Part shown: one piece after another, positions 52,361 to 59,712 of the stretch
How positions within the stretch are numbered: position 1 is the first letter of the stretch
Layout: each line of letters starts with the position of its first letter
NCBI GenBank assembly: GCA_964629615.1
Contig: CAZVUD010000001.1
Coordinates: 90,042-154,041, forward strand
DNA length: 64,000 nucleotides
From: SVTX01 sp964629615
Lineage (GTDB): Bacteria > Bacillota > Clostridia > Oscillospirales > CAG-272
Reading direction: 5' to 3'
The notes under the pieces: generated by a model
Seen by the model: only the letters and a program-made list of their open reading frames with translations
The model's database searches: none
Told to the model about the DNA's origin: nothing
Position numbers and translations under genes: made by a program

Positions 52361-54160
52361 CTATCGCATGTCTGTCCGTCCGACTATCATCACAGCCATG
52401 GGCGGAAGTCTGAGCCTTATATAAGGTCCGTCGCCATTCGCATCATGCGCGACAAGTCGCGCGTTTTTGTTCACCACTCCACTGCCCCCGTACTTTACAT
52501 CATCGGAATTGAACAGCTCTGTGTATGTTCCGACACAGTCGACATACATGCGGTGGTCTTCTATGGGTGTATTTGAAAAGTTTGCCGTCACATAAAGCCT
52601 TTCAGCATCTCCGTGCACAAATGTCAAAGAACGCACATTTTGATGATCGCCCTCGACCGTCCAGCCCTTGCAGGACACAAAATGTCCTCCGAGCGATGTA
52701 TGTGCAAGAAAGAAATTATTTATATCCGAGCAATAGAGCTGAAATCTTGCATTCATGTCGTTGTCAAGCACCGACCAATCGACCGCATCCGAATGGGTGC
52801 AGGTCGCATTTTCCGTACAGCATATCTCATCTCCCATAAGAGTATGCTTGCCGCACGGCAGAGCCATGACCGATCCTATCAGCATGCGCTTGAGCGCATA
52901 TCTGTTCCACTCATCAAGCGAAAACTCATGCAAGCGGCAGGTGATATCATGCACTGAAAGCAAGCGCTGTATCTTGCCCTGCCCTGCAATATCATTTACC
53001 ACAGAATCAAAGCAATCATCAGATGTGCCCTGCTTCTTGCACATATCTATGCACTCAAAAGCGTCCTCGATCATACGCGCGTCGTAATACATATCAAATA
53101 TATCGCACACATTGCCATTGCAAAGCGTCCTGTCATACATACCGTCGGATATCAGCAAAGCATCTGGATGATCTCTGCGCATAGCGTGCGAAAGCTCGCA
53201 AAGGAGGTCGGATGCGGCGTTGCCATCCTTGCCGGAAAGCATATCCGACACATCATCTATCACAAATCCGTCAGCATGGAACACATCCGCAAAAAACATA
53301 GCGTTTGATATCAAATATTCCCTGACCTCGCGTTTTGCAAGATCGAACATGGCATATTCTTCGCATCCATCGCCATCGCGCTCGTACATATATCCGCCGT
53401 CAAACATGCAAAGTCCGTATTCGTCCTTTGGGAAGCAGAACATATTAAGGCGAAGCATAACGCCTATGCCTGCACTGTGAAATATATCCGTCAGCTTTAA
53501 GAGCTCGGCACTGCCGCCGTATCTTTCGCACGGAGCGTAGAAGGCAGGCACTGCTTGCCTGTTTGATGACTCAAAGAAGCCATCCGAGAGAGGCGAGAGC
53601 AACACATGCGTGTAGCCCATCTGCTTAAGATATGGTGAAAGCTCTGAAGCAAGCCTTGAGAATGTATAAGTCGACATATCGTCGTGCGAATTTAGCGCGC
53701 CTGCAGGTATCTCATATATATTTAAGCCAAGGGATACTCTCCGCTCACGTGCATCAAATATGCGTCTCTGCATCCATCCGCGGTCGTGCCACTCATATCG
53801 GATATCATCTGGTACAACAGATGCACCAAGTCCGCACAGCTCACGCGCTTGCGCGTAAGGGTCGGCTTTAAATACCTCCGACGCGCCGCTCTGTATTCTG
53901 TATTTATATCTCGATCCGACGGGAATGCTGTCGGCACATATCTCTATCTCATATATTCCGTCAGGGGATATCCGCTTCATCTCGCGCGGATCCGACCAAT
54001 TATCAAAATCTCCCGTAAGGCAGACGCGACAAGCATTCGGTGCAGCCACTCTGAAGACATAAGACTCGCCGATCCTGTGGCATCCCATATATTCATACGC
54101 ACGGCAGGGGTCGCATGTACTGAAGCTGCAATGCTCATTCGGCATTTTTTTACTTTTCAA
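52361..54160 (-). CDS. GlgB (branching enzyme)-like protein with disrupted catalytic motifs
   Basis: This is a 599-aa protein. A CBM48-like domain (about 30-120; VCLTGDFDNWSDP) precedes a GH13-type barrel in branching-enzyme order. Region I reads VMLRLNMFCFP, so the usual Asp and His are Arg237 and Cys242. Region II, DGFVIDDVSDML, keeps the nucleophile Asp302 but has Val300 for the invariant Arg. Region III has Ser338-Asp339 where the catalytic Glu should be. Region IV keeps His404-Asp405. Such changes should abolish normal branching. It leads the glgC-glgD unit, so it may bind glucan or regulate the pathway. Another glgB may exist elsewhere in the genome. Confidence 0.75.
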   Translation of the reverse strand: MKSKKMPNEHCSFSTCDPCRAYEYMGCHRIGESYVFRVAAPNACRVCLTGDFDNWSDPREMKRISPDGIYEIEICADSIPVGSRYKYRIQSGASEVFKADPYAQARELCGLGASVVPDDIRYEWHDRGWMQRRIFDARERRVSLGLNIYEIPAGALNSHDDMSTYTFSRLASELSPYLKQMGYTHVLLSPLSDGFFESSNRQAVPAFYAPCERYGGSAELLKLTDIFHSAGIGVMLRLNMFCFPKDEYGLCMFDGGYMYERDGDGCEEYAMFDLAKREVREYLISNAMFFADVFHADGFVIDDVSDMLSGKDGNAASDLLCELSHAMRRDHPDALLISDGMYDRTLCNGNVCDIFDMYYDARMIEDAFECIDMCKKQGTSDDCFDSVVNDIAGQGKIQRLLSVHDITCRLHEFSLDEWNRYALKRMLIGSVMALPCGKHTLMGDEICCTENATCTHSDAVDWSVLDNDMNARFQLYCSDINNFFLAHTSLGGHFVSCKGWTVEGDHQNVRSLTFVHGDAERLYVTANFSNTPIEDHRMYVDCVGTYTELFNSDDVKYGGSGVVNKNARLVAHDANGDGPYIRLRLPPMAVMIVGRTDMR

Positions 54161-54209
54161 AGGAACCTCCTGCTTTTGCGTATATTTTTCGGTAATTTAT
54201 CCACTTATT

Positions 54210-54238
54210 ATTATATCATAGCAAAGCGATTATGTCAA
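54210..54238 (-). promoter_or_regulatory. Sigma-A promoter for the glg operon
   Basis: On the minus strand TTGACA, 17 nt, TATAAT, both perfect. Confidence 0.85.
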
Positions 54239-54421
54239 CATTAACAATTACCAAAAATTTTCTTCAAATATAGTGATTTTGCCGATTTTGCCTTATTTTT
54301 GTGTCGAATATTGCTCATATTTAAACCAAAATCAGTTGGGTGGTCAGGACAGACCGAAAGTACAGAATAAAAACACGGAAAAATTTTATTTTTACGGCAA
54401 TAAAAAAGCAGATGCAAAAGG

Positions 54422-54450
54422 TTGACAATATTTTTTGCGTGTGATATAAT
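54422..54450 (+). promoter_or_regulatory. Sigma-A promoter for holB-ricT
   Basis: TTGACA, 17 nt, TATAAT, both perfect. The region 54239-54421 between the two divergent promoters holds nothing else I recognise. Confidence 0.85.
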
Positions 54451-54492
54451 AAAACAATAAGCGGTCAAAAAAACGCACGGAGGCTTTATGTT

Positions 54493-55512
54493 ATGTCAAA
54501 TTATTTTCGCAATATAGTCGGCAATGTCAATGTGACAGAGCGGCTCTCACATGACATAGACGGCGCCTGCGTTCCGCACGCATTCATTCTTGAAGGAGCC
54601 GCGGGAAGCGGAAGGCACACCATCGCCACCACCCTTGCAGCCGCACTCTCATGCAAAAGCAAAGCAGATACACCATGCATGAAATGCTCCTCATGCCTCA
54701 AGATATTCGGAAACAGATCCCCCGATATCATAAGAATAGGTCTTCAGGGAGAGCGCGCGACCGTTGGTGTTGATGCGATAAGATCGGTCAAGAGCAGTAT
54801 ATCGATAGCTCCGAACGATATCGACATCAAAATGTATATCATTGAAGATGCCGAAAAAATGACGGTACAGGCGCAAAATGCTTTTCTGCTCTCACTTGAG
54901 GAGCCGCCGCAGTATGTCATATTTGCACTGATATGCGAAAACAGCTCTGCCCTGCTTGAAACAGTAAAGAGCCGCGCTCCCATATTCCGCACAGAGGTCA
55001 TAGACAAAGAGCGCATAAGTCATTTTCTTACCGAAAACGACAAGCGTGCCGCTCAGCTCTGCGGATCATCAAAAGAAGAATTCGACGAGATCATATCTGC
55101 CTCAGGCGGCAGTATAGGCAAGGCTATTTCCCTTCTTGACGCAAAGGAAAGAAAGAAGGCTCTTGACGAAAGGCAGACCGCAAAGAGATTTATCGAGCTT
55201 TCTCTTGAGCGTTCCCACGCAAAGGTGTTTGATATGATATCATCGCTCGGCACTAAGCGTCCCGACATAATCTCAAGGCTGGAGCTTGTAAAGCTCGCCA
55301 TCAGGGATCTTGTGCTTCTGAAGCGGAGCGAGCACACTGAAATGTGCTTTTACTCAGACAGTGAGTATGCCGCAGAGCTGTCAGCAAGATTCACCTTGGA
55401 AAAGCTGCTCAGCATGGACAGTGCCGTAGACGGCGCGATAGATGCGCTGACAAAAAATTCAAATATAAAATTAACGCTCATGTGCATGGTATACGAGCAG
55501 GGCTCGCTTTAA
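54493..55512 (+). CDS. holB: DNA polymerase III delta prime subunit
   Basis: This is a 339-aa protein. The AAA+ clamp-loader fold has a zinc site with Cys54, Cys62, Cys65 and Cys68 (CMKCSSC), and the conserved IIEDAEKMTVQAQNAFLLSLEEPP and TVKSRAPIF blocks. The Walker A reads GAAGSGRHT, with Arg41 and His42 in place of Lys and Thr, so ATP binding is doubtful, as in other delta prime subunits. A GGAGG site lies 9 nt ahead of the start. It helps load the sliding clamp. It is followed by ricT, as in many Firmicutes. Confidence 0.92.
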   Translation: MSNYFRNIVGNVNVTERLSHDIDGACVPHAFILEGAAGSGRHTIATTLAAALSCKSKADTPCMKCSSCLKIFGNRSPDIIRIGLQGERATVGVDAIRSVKSSISIAPNDIDIKMYIIEDAEKMTVQAQNAFLLSLEEPPQYVIFALICENSSALLETVKSRAPIFRTEVIDKERISHFLTENDKRAAQLCGSSKEEFDEIISASGGSIGKAISLLDAKERKKALDERQTAKRFIELSLERSHAKVFDMISSLGTKRPDIISRLELVKLAIRDLVLLKRSEHTEMCFYSDSEYAAELSARFTLEKLLSMDSAVDGAIDALTKNSNIKLTLMCMVYEQGSL

Positions 55513-55536
55513 GCACATGTACGAAAGGTAGATATC

Positions 55537-56592
55537 ATGAACGATACAAACGATACAAAGCAATCAAACGGTGCAAAAAAGCACCACTACAAAAAGCATC
55601 GCCGCGACAAAAAGCCAAGCCGTGAAGTCGAAGCCGCAAAGCCGTGTGAGAACAGTGCTGACATCGACATTGCCGCGGCAGATGCAGAATGCGAATGTGA
55701 ATGCAACAGCGTAAGCGTGCAGATATGCATTGAGGACGAAAACACAAAATACGCTGACGTTGCAGGCATACGCTTCAAGCCAAACGGCAAGGTGTACTAC
55801 TTTGACAGAGGTGAATTGTCCCTCAAGTGCGGCGAATTCGTTATAGTTGACACCGCCAGAGGTCAGGAATACGGCGAGGTCGTGTTCTCAAACAAGAGCG
55901 TTCCCGAAAGCACGCTCGTGCTTCCCTTGCGCGCGGTCGTAAGAGCGGCATCCGAGGAGGACAGGCTCCACCACGAGGAAAACAAGAAAAAAGAACGTGA
56001 GGCATTTGATATTTGCCTTGAAAAGATTGAAAAGCATGAGCTTGACATGAAGCTTGTGGATGTGCAGTACACATTTGATAATTCAAAGCTCCTTTTCTAT
56101 TTCACATCGGCAGGCAGAGTGGATTTCCGTGAGCTGGTAAAGGATCTTGCATCAGTATTCAAAACAAGGATCGAGCTTCGCCAGATAGGTATACGTGACG
56201 AGGCAAAGCTTCTCGGCGGACTCGGAGCATGCGGCAGACCTCTTTGCTGTACGACATTTTTGTCCGATTTCACACAGGTATCCATAAAAATGGCTAAGGA
56301 GCAGAGCCTCTCGCTCAACACAGGCAAGATCTCGGGCTGCTGTGGCAGACTCATGTGCTGTCTTGCATATGAATATTCCACATACGCCGAGGAAAGCGCA
56401 AAAACCCCCCCTGTTGACTCCGTGGTAAAGACTCCCGACGGCATCGGCACTGTCACCGAGATATCCCCCCTTGCAGGCAATGTAAAGGTGAGATTGCGCG
56501 ACAATCCCGATGTTTTGCCGAAGGTATACAAGCGCGATGACGTAAAGCTGATATCCCGTCCTTCGCAAAACAGCGACGACAAAAACGCGTGA
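55537..56592 (+). CDS. ricT: RicT/YaaT, PSP1-domain iron-sulfur regulator
   Basis: This is a 351-aa protein. The N-terminal 55 residues are basic and then Cys/Glu-rich. The PSP1 domain shows VIVDTARGQEYGEVV and the Cys-rich C-terminal region GACGRPLCCTTFL...SGCCGRLMCCLAYE, the cysteines of which hold iron-sulfur clusters in the RicA-RicF-RicT complex. In Bacillus the complex affects RNA maturation by RNase Y, sporulation and biofilms. It lies 24 bp after holB, a conserved pairing. Confidence 0.93.
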   Translation: MNDTNDTKQSNGAKKHHYKKHRRDKKPSREVEAAKPCENSADIDIAAADAECECECNSVSVQICIEDENTKYADVAGIRFKPNGKVYYFDRGELSLKCGEFVIVDTARGQEYGEVVFSNKSVPESTLVLPLRAVVRAASEEDRLHHEENKKKEREAFDICLEKIEKHELDMKLVDVQYTFDNSKLLFYFTSAGRVDFRELVKDLASVFKTRIELRQIGIRDEAKLLGGLGACGRPLCCTTFLSDFTQVSIKMAKEQSLSLNTGKISGCCGRLMCCLAYEYSTYAEESAKTPPVDSVVKTPDGIGTVTEISPLAGNVKVRLRDNPDVLPKVYKRDDVKLISRPSQNSDDKNA

Positions 56593-56670
56593 TCTGACGG
56601 TCAAGTGATCATATACATCACAGACAAAAAGAAAAAATATCAAATTTTCAGCAAAAATTTTTAAAAAGTG

Positions 56671-56699
56671 TTGAAAATTATGCAAATTTATGATACAAT
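56671..56699 (+). promoter_or_regulatory. Promoter for ferredoxin
   Basis: TTGAAA, 17 nt, TACAAT. Confidence 0.7.
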
Positions 56700-56733
56700 G
56701 TAATTGCAATAAAAAATACGGAGGTATTACATC

Positions 56734-56904
56734 ATGGCATACAAGATTTCAGATGATTGCATTTCCTGCGGCGCTTGCGCTGCTGAATGCCCCGTTGAAG
56801 CTATCACAGAGGGCGACGGTAAGTACGAGATCGATCCCGATAAGTGCATCGACTGCGGTAACTGCGCAGAAACATGCCCCGTCGGAGCTCCCGCACAGGC
56901 TTGA
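56734..56904 (+). CDS. 2[4Fe-4S] ferredoxin, clostridial type
   Basis: This is a 56-aa protein with two CxxCxxCxxxCP clusters (CISCGACAAECP and CIDCGNCAETCP), the classical small clostridial ferredoxin that carries electrons in anaerobic metabolism. GGAGG lies before the ATG, and it has a promoter and a terminator of its own. It shows that the organism is an anaerobe with low-potential electron transfer. Confidence 0.97.
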   Translation: MAYKISDDCISCGACAAECPVEAITEGDGKYEIDPDKCIDCGNCAETCPVGAPAQA

Positions 56905-56926
56905 TTCAGATAGCTTTGACAAAAGT

Positions 56927-56970
56927 AATGTCGGGTACTTCATTTTATGATCTACCCGACATTATTTTTT
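56927..56970 (+). terminator. Terminator of the ferredoxin gene
   Basis: AATGTCGGGTA and its complement form an 11-bp stem, followed by ATTTTTT. Confidence 0.8.
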
Positions 56971-57022
56971 ATTGCAATAAGTATTACGACCATTACATAA
57001 GTCGGATCCCGGAGGTGCTGAT

Positions 57023-57799
57023 TTGAACAACCATAAAGCTGATGAGATAAACGGCGCTATATCCCTTTTGCAGGATGACGACGGTCTTAAATTCGGAACA
57101 GACGCACTTTTGCTGTCGGCATTTACAAAGCGAGGCGCCTTTATGTCCACATCTCTTGAAGCCGCAGATCTCGGAAGCGGCACGGGCGCGATATCTCTTA
57201 TATGTGCCAAAAGGCAGAGATTTTCAAAAATATATGCGATCGAGGTGCAGGAAAGCTTTTGCGACATTATAAAAAAGAATACCGAGCAGAACGGGCTTTC
57301 AGAAAGGGTAATCACCATACATTCCGATGTGCGCACGCTGAGTGCCACTGACATTGGTCACGAGCTGGATGTGGTATTCTCAAATCCGCCTTATATGAAG
57401 GCAGATTCGGGCAAGCGCAACGAATACGACAAGAAATTCATAGCGCGACACGAGGTGTGCGGCAACATAGGCGATTTCGCAAATTGCGCACGCAGGCTCT
57501 TAAAGCACGGCGGCAAGTTTCTCTGTGTATTCCGCCCCGACCGCTTGGAGGATCTTATGTACGAGATGCGGAAAAGTGCCCTTGAGCCTAAGACATGCGT
57601 ATTTGTGCATGCACACCCGAAAGCAGATCCCTCCATGGTGCTTATCGAAGCCATAAAAGGCGGAGCATCGAGCATGAGAGTCACACGTCCCCTTTTCCTC
57701 TCGGATTCAAGAGAGGACTCAATAAACAATATCCCCTCACACGACGCCTCGATCATATACGAGAGCGGATCGTTTGAATTTTTCTTATCTGATAAATAA
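57023..57799 (+). CDS. tRNA1(Val) (adenine-37-N6)-methyltransferase-like protein (TrmN6/YabB)
   Basis: This is a 258-aa protein from a TTG start with GGAGG 9 nt ahead. The SAM motif is ADLGSGTGAISL, and the N6-adenine motif NPPY is in VVFSNPPYMKAD. FGTDALLLSAF at the N-terminus is typical of the YabB/TrmN6 group. It probably methylates tRNA adenine. It overlaps nothing and lies 13 bp before the tRNA-thiolase gene, so the two tRNA-modifying genes form a unit. Confidence 0.85.
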   Translation: MNNHKADEINGAISLLQDDDGLKFGTDALLLSAFTKRGAFMSTSLEAADLGSGTGAISLICAKRQRFSKIYAIEVQESFCDIIKKNTEQNGLSERVITIHSDVRTLSATDIGHELDVVFSNPPYMKADSGKRNEYDKKFIARHEVCGNIGDFANCARRLLKHGGKFLCVFRPDRLEDLMYEMRKSALEPKTCVFVHAHPKADPSMVLIEAIKGGASSMRVTRPLFLSDSREDSINNIPSHDASIIYESGSFEFFLSDK

Positions 57800-57812
57800 A
57801 AAGGCAATTTAT

Positions 57813-58640
57813 ATGGAAAATACTAAAAGAATCTTAAGCTATACACGTCGCGCCGTTGACGACTACAAAATGATAGAGGACGGCGACAAGATCGCAGTTG
57901 GCATCTCAGGCGGAAAGGACAGTATTGCCCTGCTCTGTTCTCTGGCTCAGCTGCGCCGCTTCTACCCGAGAAAATTCGAGCTTATCGCCATAACGATAGA
58001 CATGGGATTTGAAGGCGAGATGGACTTTTCACGCGTAAAGGAGCTTTGCGCCGTGCTTGATGTGCCATATCACATCATAAAGACCGACATATACGACATC
58101 ATATTTAATGTGCGCAAGGAGGCAAATCCCTGTGCGCTCTGCGCCAAGATGCGCAGAGGTGCATTACACAACGCCGCAAAGGATCTTGGGTGCAACACCG
58201 TCGCGCTCGGTCACCACTTTGACGATGTTGTGGAAACTTTTATGCTCAATCTGTTTTTTGAGGGACGCATAGGCTGTTTCCAGCCCGTTACACATCTGTC
58301 GCGCGTGGGAATAAAGCTTATCAGACCATTGATATATATGCCCGAGCGCCATGTTGTGGATTTTGTAAATAAGAATTCTCTGCCCGTGGTAACATCCGCA
58401 TGTCCCGAGGACAAGCACACCGAGCGCGAGGAGATGAAGATATTGCTTCACCAGCTTGAGCACAAGTACAAGGGGCTTAGATATCGCCTTTACGGTGCGA
58501 TCTGCCGTGGCGAGGTGGACGGATTTAAAGAGGTAGGCAGGATGCAGGGCATGCGTGAATATGCCATACCTGACGACGGTGAGAATGTTTGCGATGGCGA
58601 TAAGCCCGAAGGTATATCAGATACAGACGCACAAAATTGA
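57813..58640 (+). CDS. TtcA-like tRNA 2-thiocytidine synthetase
   Basis: This is a 275-aa protein. The PP-loop is SGGKDSIALL, and CALCAKMRRG provides the CxxC cluster ligands, with a third Cys in SACPED. LGHHFDDVVETFMLN is a conserved TtcA-family block. It adds sulfur to tRNA cytidine using ATP and an iron-sulfur cluster; a role on another tRNA position is possible. The start at 57813 is chosen because the longer frame lacks a ribosome site. Confidence 0.88.
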   Translation: MENTKRILSYTRRAVDDYKMIEDGDKIAVGISGGKDSIALLCSLAQLRRFYPRKFELIAITIDMGFEGEMDFSRVKELCAVLDVPYHIIKTDIYDIIFNVRKEANPCALCAKMRRGALHNAAKDLGCNTVALGHHFDDVVETFMLNLFFEGRIGCFQPVTHLSRVGIKLIRPLIYMPERHVVDFVNKNSLPVVTSACPEDKHTEREEMKILLHQLEHKYKGLRYRLYGAICRGEVDGFKEVGRMQGMREYAIPDDGENVCDGDKPEGISDTDAQN

Positions 58641-58701
58641 TTTTTAGTGCTTTAACATATATCTAATATTCAAAAATCAAGTCTGCAACAGGCAAATTTA
58701 A

Positions 58702-58732
58702 AAACATTCGGTTTATTTTTAAACCGAATGTT
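58702..58732. other. Hairpin in the intergenic stretch before tRNA-Lys
   Basis: AACATTCGGTTTA and its complement form a 13-bp stem with a short T loop. It may end the thiolase transcript, but has no T run on the plus strand. The rest of 58641-58865 holds nothing I recognise. Confidence 0.4.
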
Positions 58733-58865
58733 GATAAAAACGGTGTGTATGTGCATTGATTTTCGCCCATGGCTGTAAAAGTGCTCATATGCTACGCAGT
58801 TCAGACAATAGTATATGTGCATTAACACTTTTTTGCAAAAACAGCATTTTTTTTGCAAAAAAGTG

Positions 58866-58894
58866 TTGACAAAAGTATGCTTGCGTGATATAAT
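58866..58894 (+). promoter_or_regulatory. Sigma-A promoter for tRNA-Lys
   Basis: TTGACA, 17 nt, TATAAT, both perfect. Confidence 0.9.
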
Positions 58895-58914
58895 ATTCAG
58901 GTAAGCGAAAATTT

Positions 58915-58990
58915 GACCCGCTAGCTCAGATGGTAGAGCACTTGACTTTTAATCAAGGGGTCCGGAGTTCGAGTCTCCGGCGGGTCACCA
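58915..58990 (+). tRNA. tRNA-Lys (anticodon TTT)
   Basis: A 76-nt cloverleaf: acceptor GACCCGC pairs with GCGGGTC, the D-arm is GCTC...GAGC, the anticodon stem is CTTGA/TCAAG with loop CTTTTAA (anticodon TTT), and the T-arm has GTTCGAG. The CCA end is encoded. Confidence 0.97.
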
Positions 58991-59029
58991 AAAAGACCGA
59001 AACACAAAATGTGTTTCGGTCTTTTTTCT
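58991..59029. terminator. Terminator after tRNA-Lys
   Basis: AAAGACCGAAACACA and its complement form a 15-bp stem, followed by a T run. It also faces the flavodoxin stop. Confidence 0.9.
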
Positions 59030-59037
59030 TTCCTTTA

Positions 59038-59559
59038 TTATACCGATTGCTTTATTATCTCGGCAAGCTGGCTTATGTTATTTTCGTTTATCGTAGGCAA
59101 GGATATATCCTCTCTCGGCTGACCGTTATTTCCGCCGCCCATGATATCATCCCGCACTATCTTAATTATGAGCTTGTCTATTCCCTTCTGCCTTGAGAGA
59201 TCCATCTCGCCGCCAAAGCAGGCAACGGCACGTGCCTCATCCATCACCTTACCCGGGAAATTTTTTCTTGCATATTCATCGAAAAGATCTACAAATCCAA
59301 GGCACAAAAACAAGGCATAATTTGTGCCCGAAAGCTCATCTATGTGGTCCTTTATATAATTTTTTACCCTTCTGTTTATCCTGCCCATTCTGATGCTCGA
59401 TCCTATCAGGACAAAATCAAAATCCTTCAGATCGTATGCGCAGCTGCCGTTTGTAATATTTGCGCGCGTTATCTCTCCCTGCGGAAGGCATTTTTCAAGC
59501 TCACAAAGACATTTCTCGCAAGTCATAGTTTTGGTTGCATAAACTGCAAGTATTTTCAT
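59038..59559 (-). CDS. Flavodoxin-domain protein
   Basis: This is a 173-aa protein from the ATG with GGAGAG 7 nt ahead; a longer in-frame start lacks a ribosome site. The flavodoxin/HemG-like fold shows ILAVYATKTMTCEKC, where flavodoxins have the phosphate loop, and FDFVLIGSSIRMGRINRRVKNYI. FMN binding is expected. CEKCLC gives three close cysteines near the N-terminus, unusual for a flavodoxin and perhaps redox-active. Function may be electron transfer or protoporphyrinogen oxidation. Confidence 0.75.
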   Translation of the reverse strand: MKILAVYATKTMTCEKCLCELEKCLPQGEITRANITNGSCAYDLKDFDFVLIGSSIRMGRINRRVKNYIKDHIDELSGTNYALFLCLGFVDLFDEYARKNFPGKVMDEARAVACFGGEMDLSRQKGIDKLIIKIVRDDIMGGGNNGQPREDISLPTINENNISQLAEIIKQSV

Positions 59560-59592
59560 ACATATCTCTCCATTCTCTGTCGCTCTCTTATA

Positions 59593-59621
59593 ATTATACA
59601 CAAAAGGCGCTAAAAAATCAA
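59593..59621 (-). promoter_or_regulatory. Promoter for the flavodoxin-domain gene
   Basis: On the minus strand TTGATT, 17 nt, TATAAT. Confidence 0.6.
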
Positions 59622-59648
59622 GTGCCGACAATTTATTTTTCAAAATTA

Positions 59649-59677
59649 TTGAAAAATATGCTTTTTTGTGGTATACT
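59649..59677 (+). promoter_or_regulatory. Promoter for ligA
   Basis: TTGAAA, 17 nt, TATACT. It supports the start at 59713 over an earlier in-frame ATG. Confidence 0.7.
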
Positions 59678-59712
59678 TATATATAAAAGATTTTATCGAT
59701 CGGAGCTGTGAT

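Noticed and set aside
52361..54160. Straight call as branching enzyme glgB
   Set aside because: Three of the four catalytic regions have lost key residues, so only a GlgB-like label is justified.
57001..57022. Possible promoter or riboswitch directly before the TrmN6-like gene
   Set aside because: Only a weak TTGCAA with TACATA match is present upstream, and no structured leader is visible.
58670..58858. 62-aa minus-strand Cys-rich open frame
   Set aside because: It covers the intergenic hairpin and has no ribosome site; the Cys content comes from AT-rich repeats.
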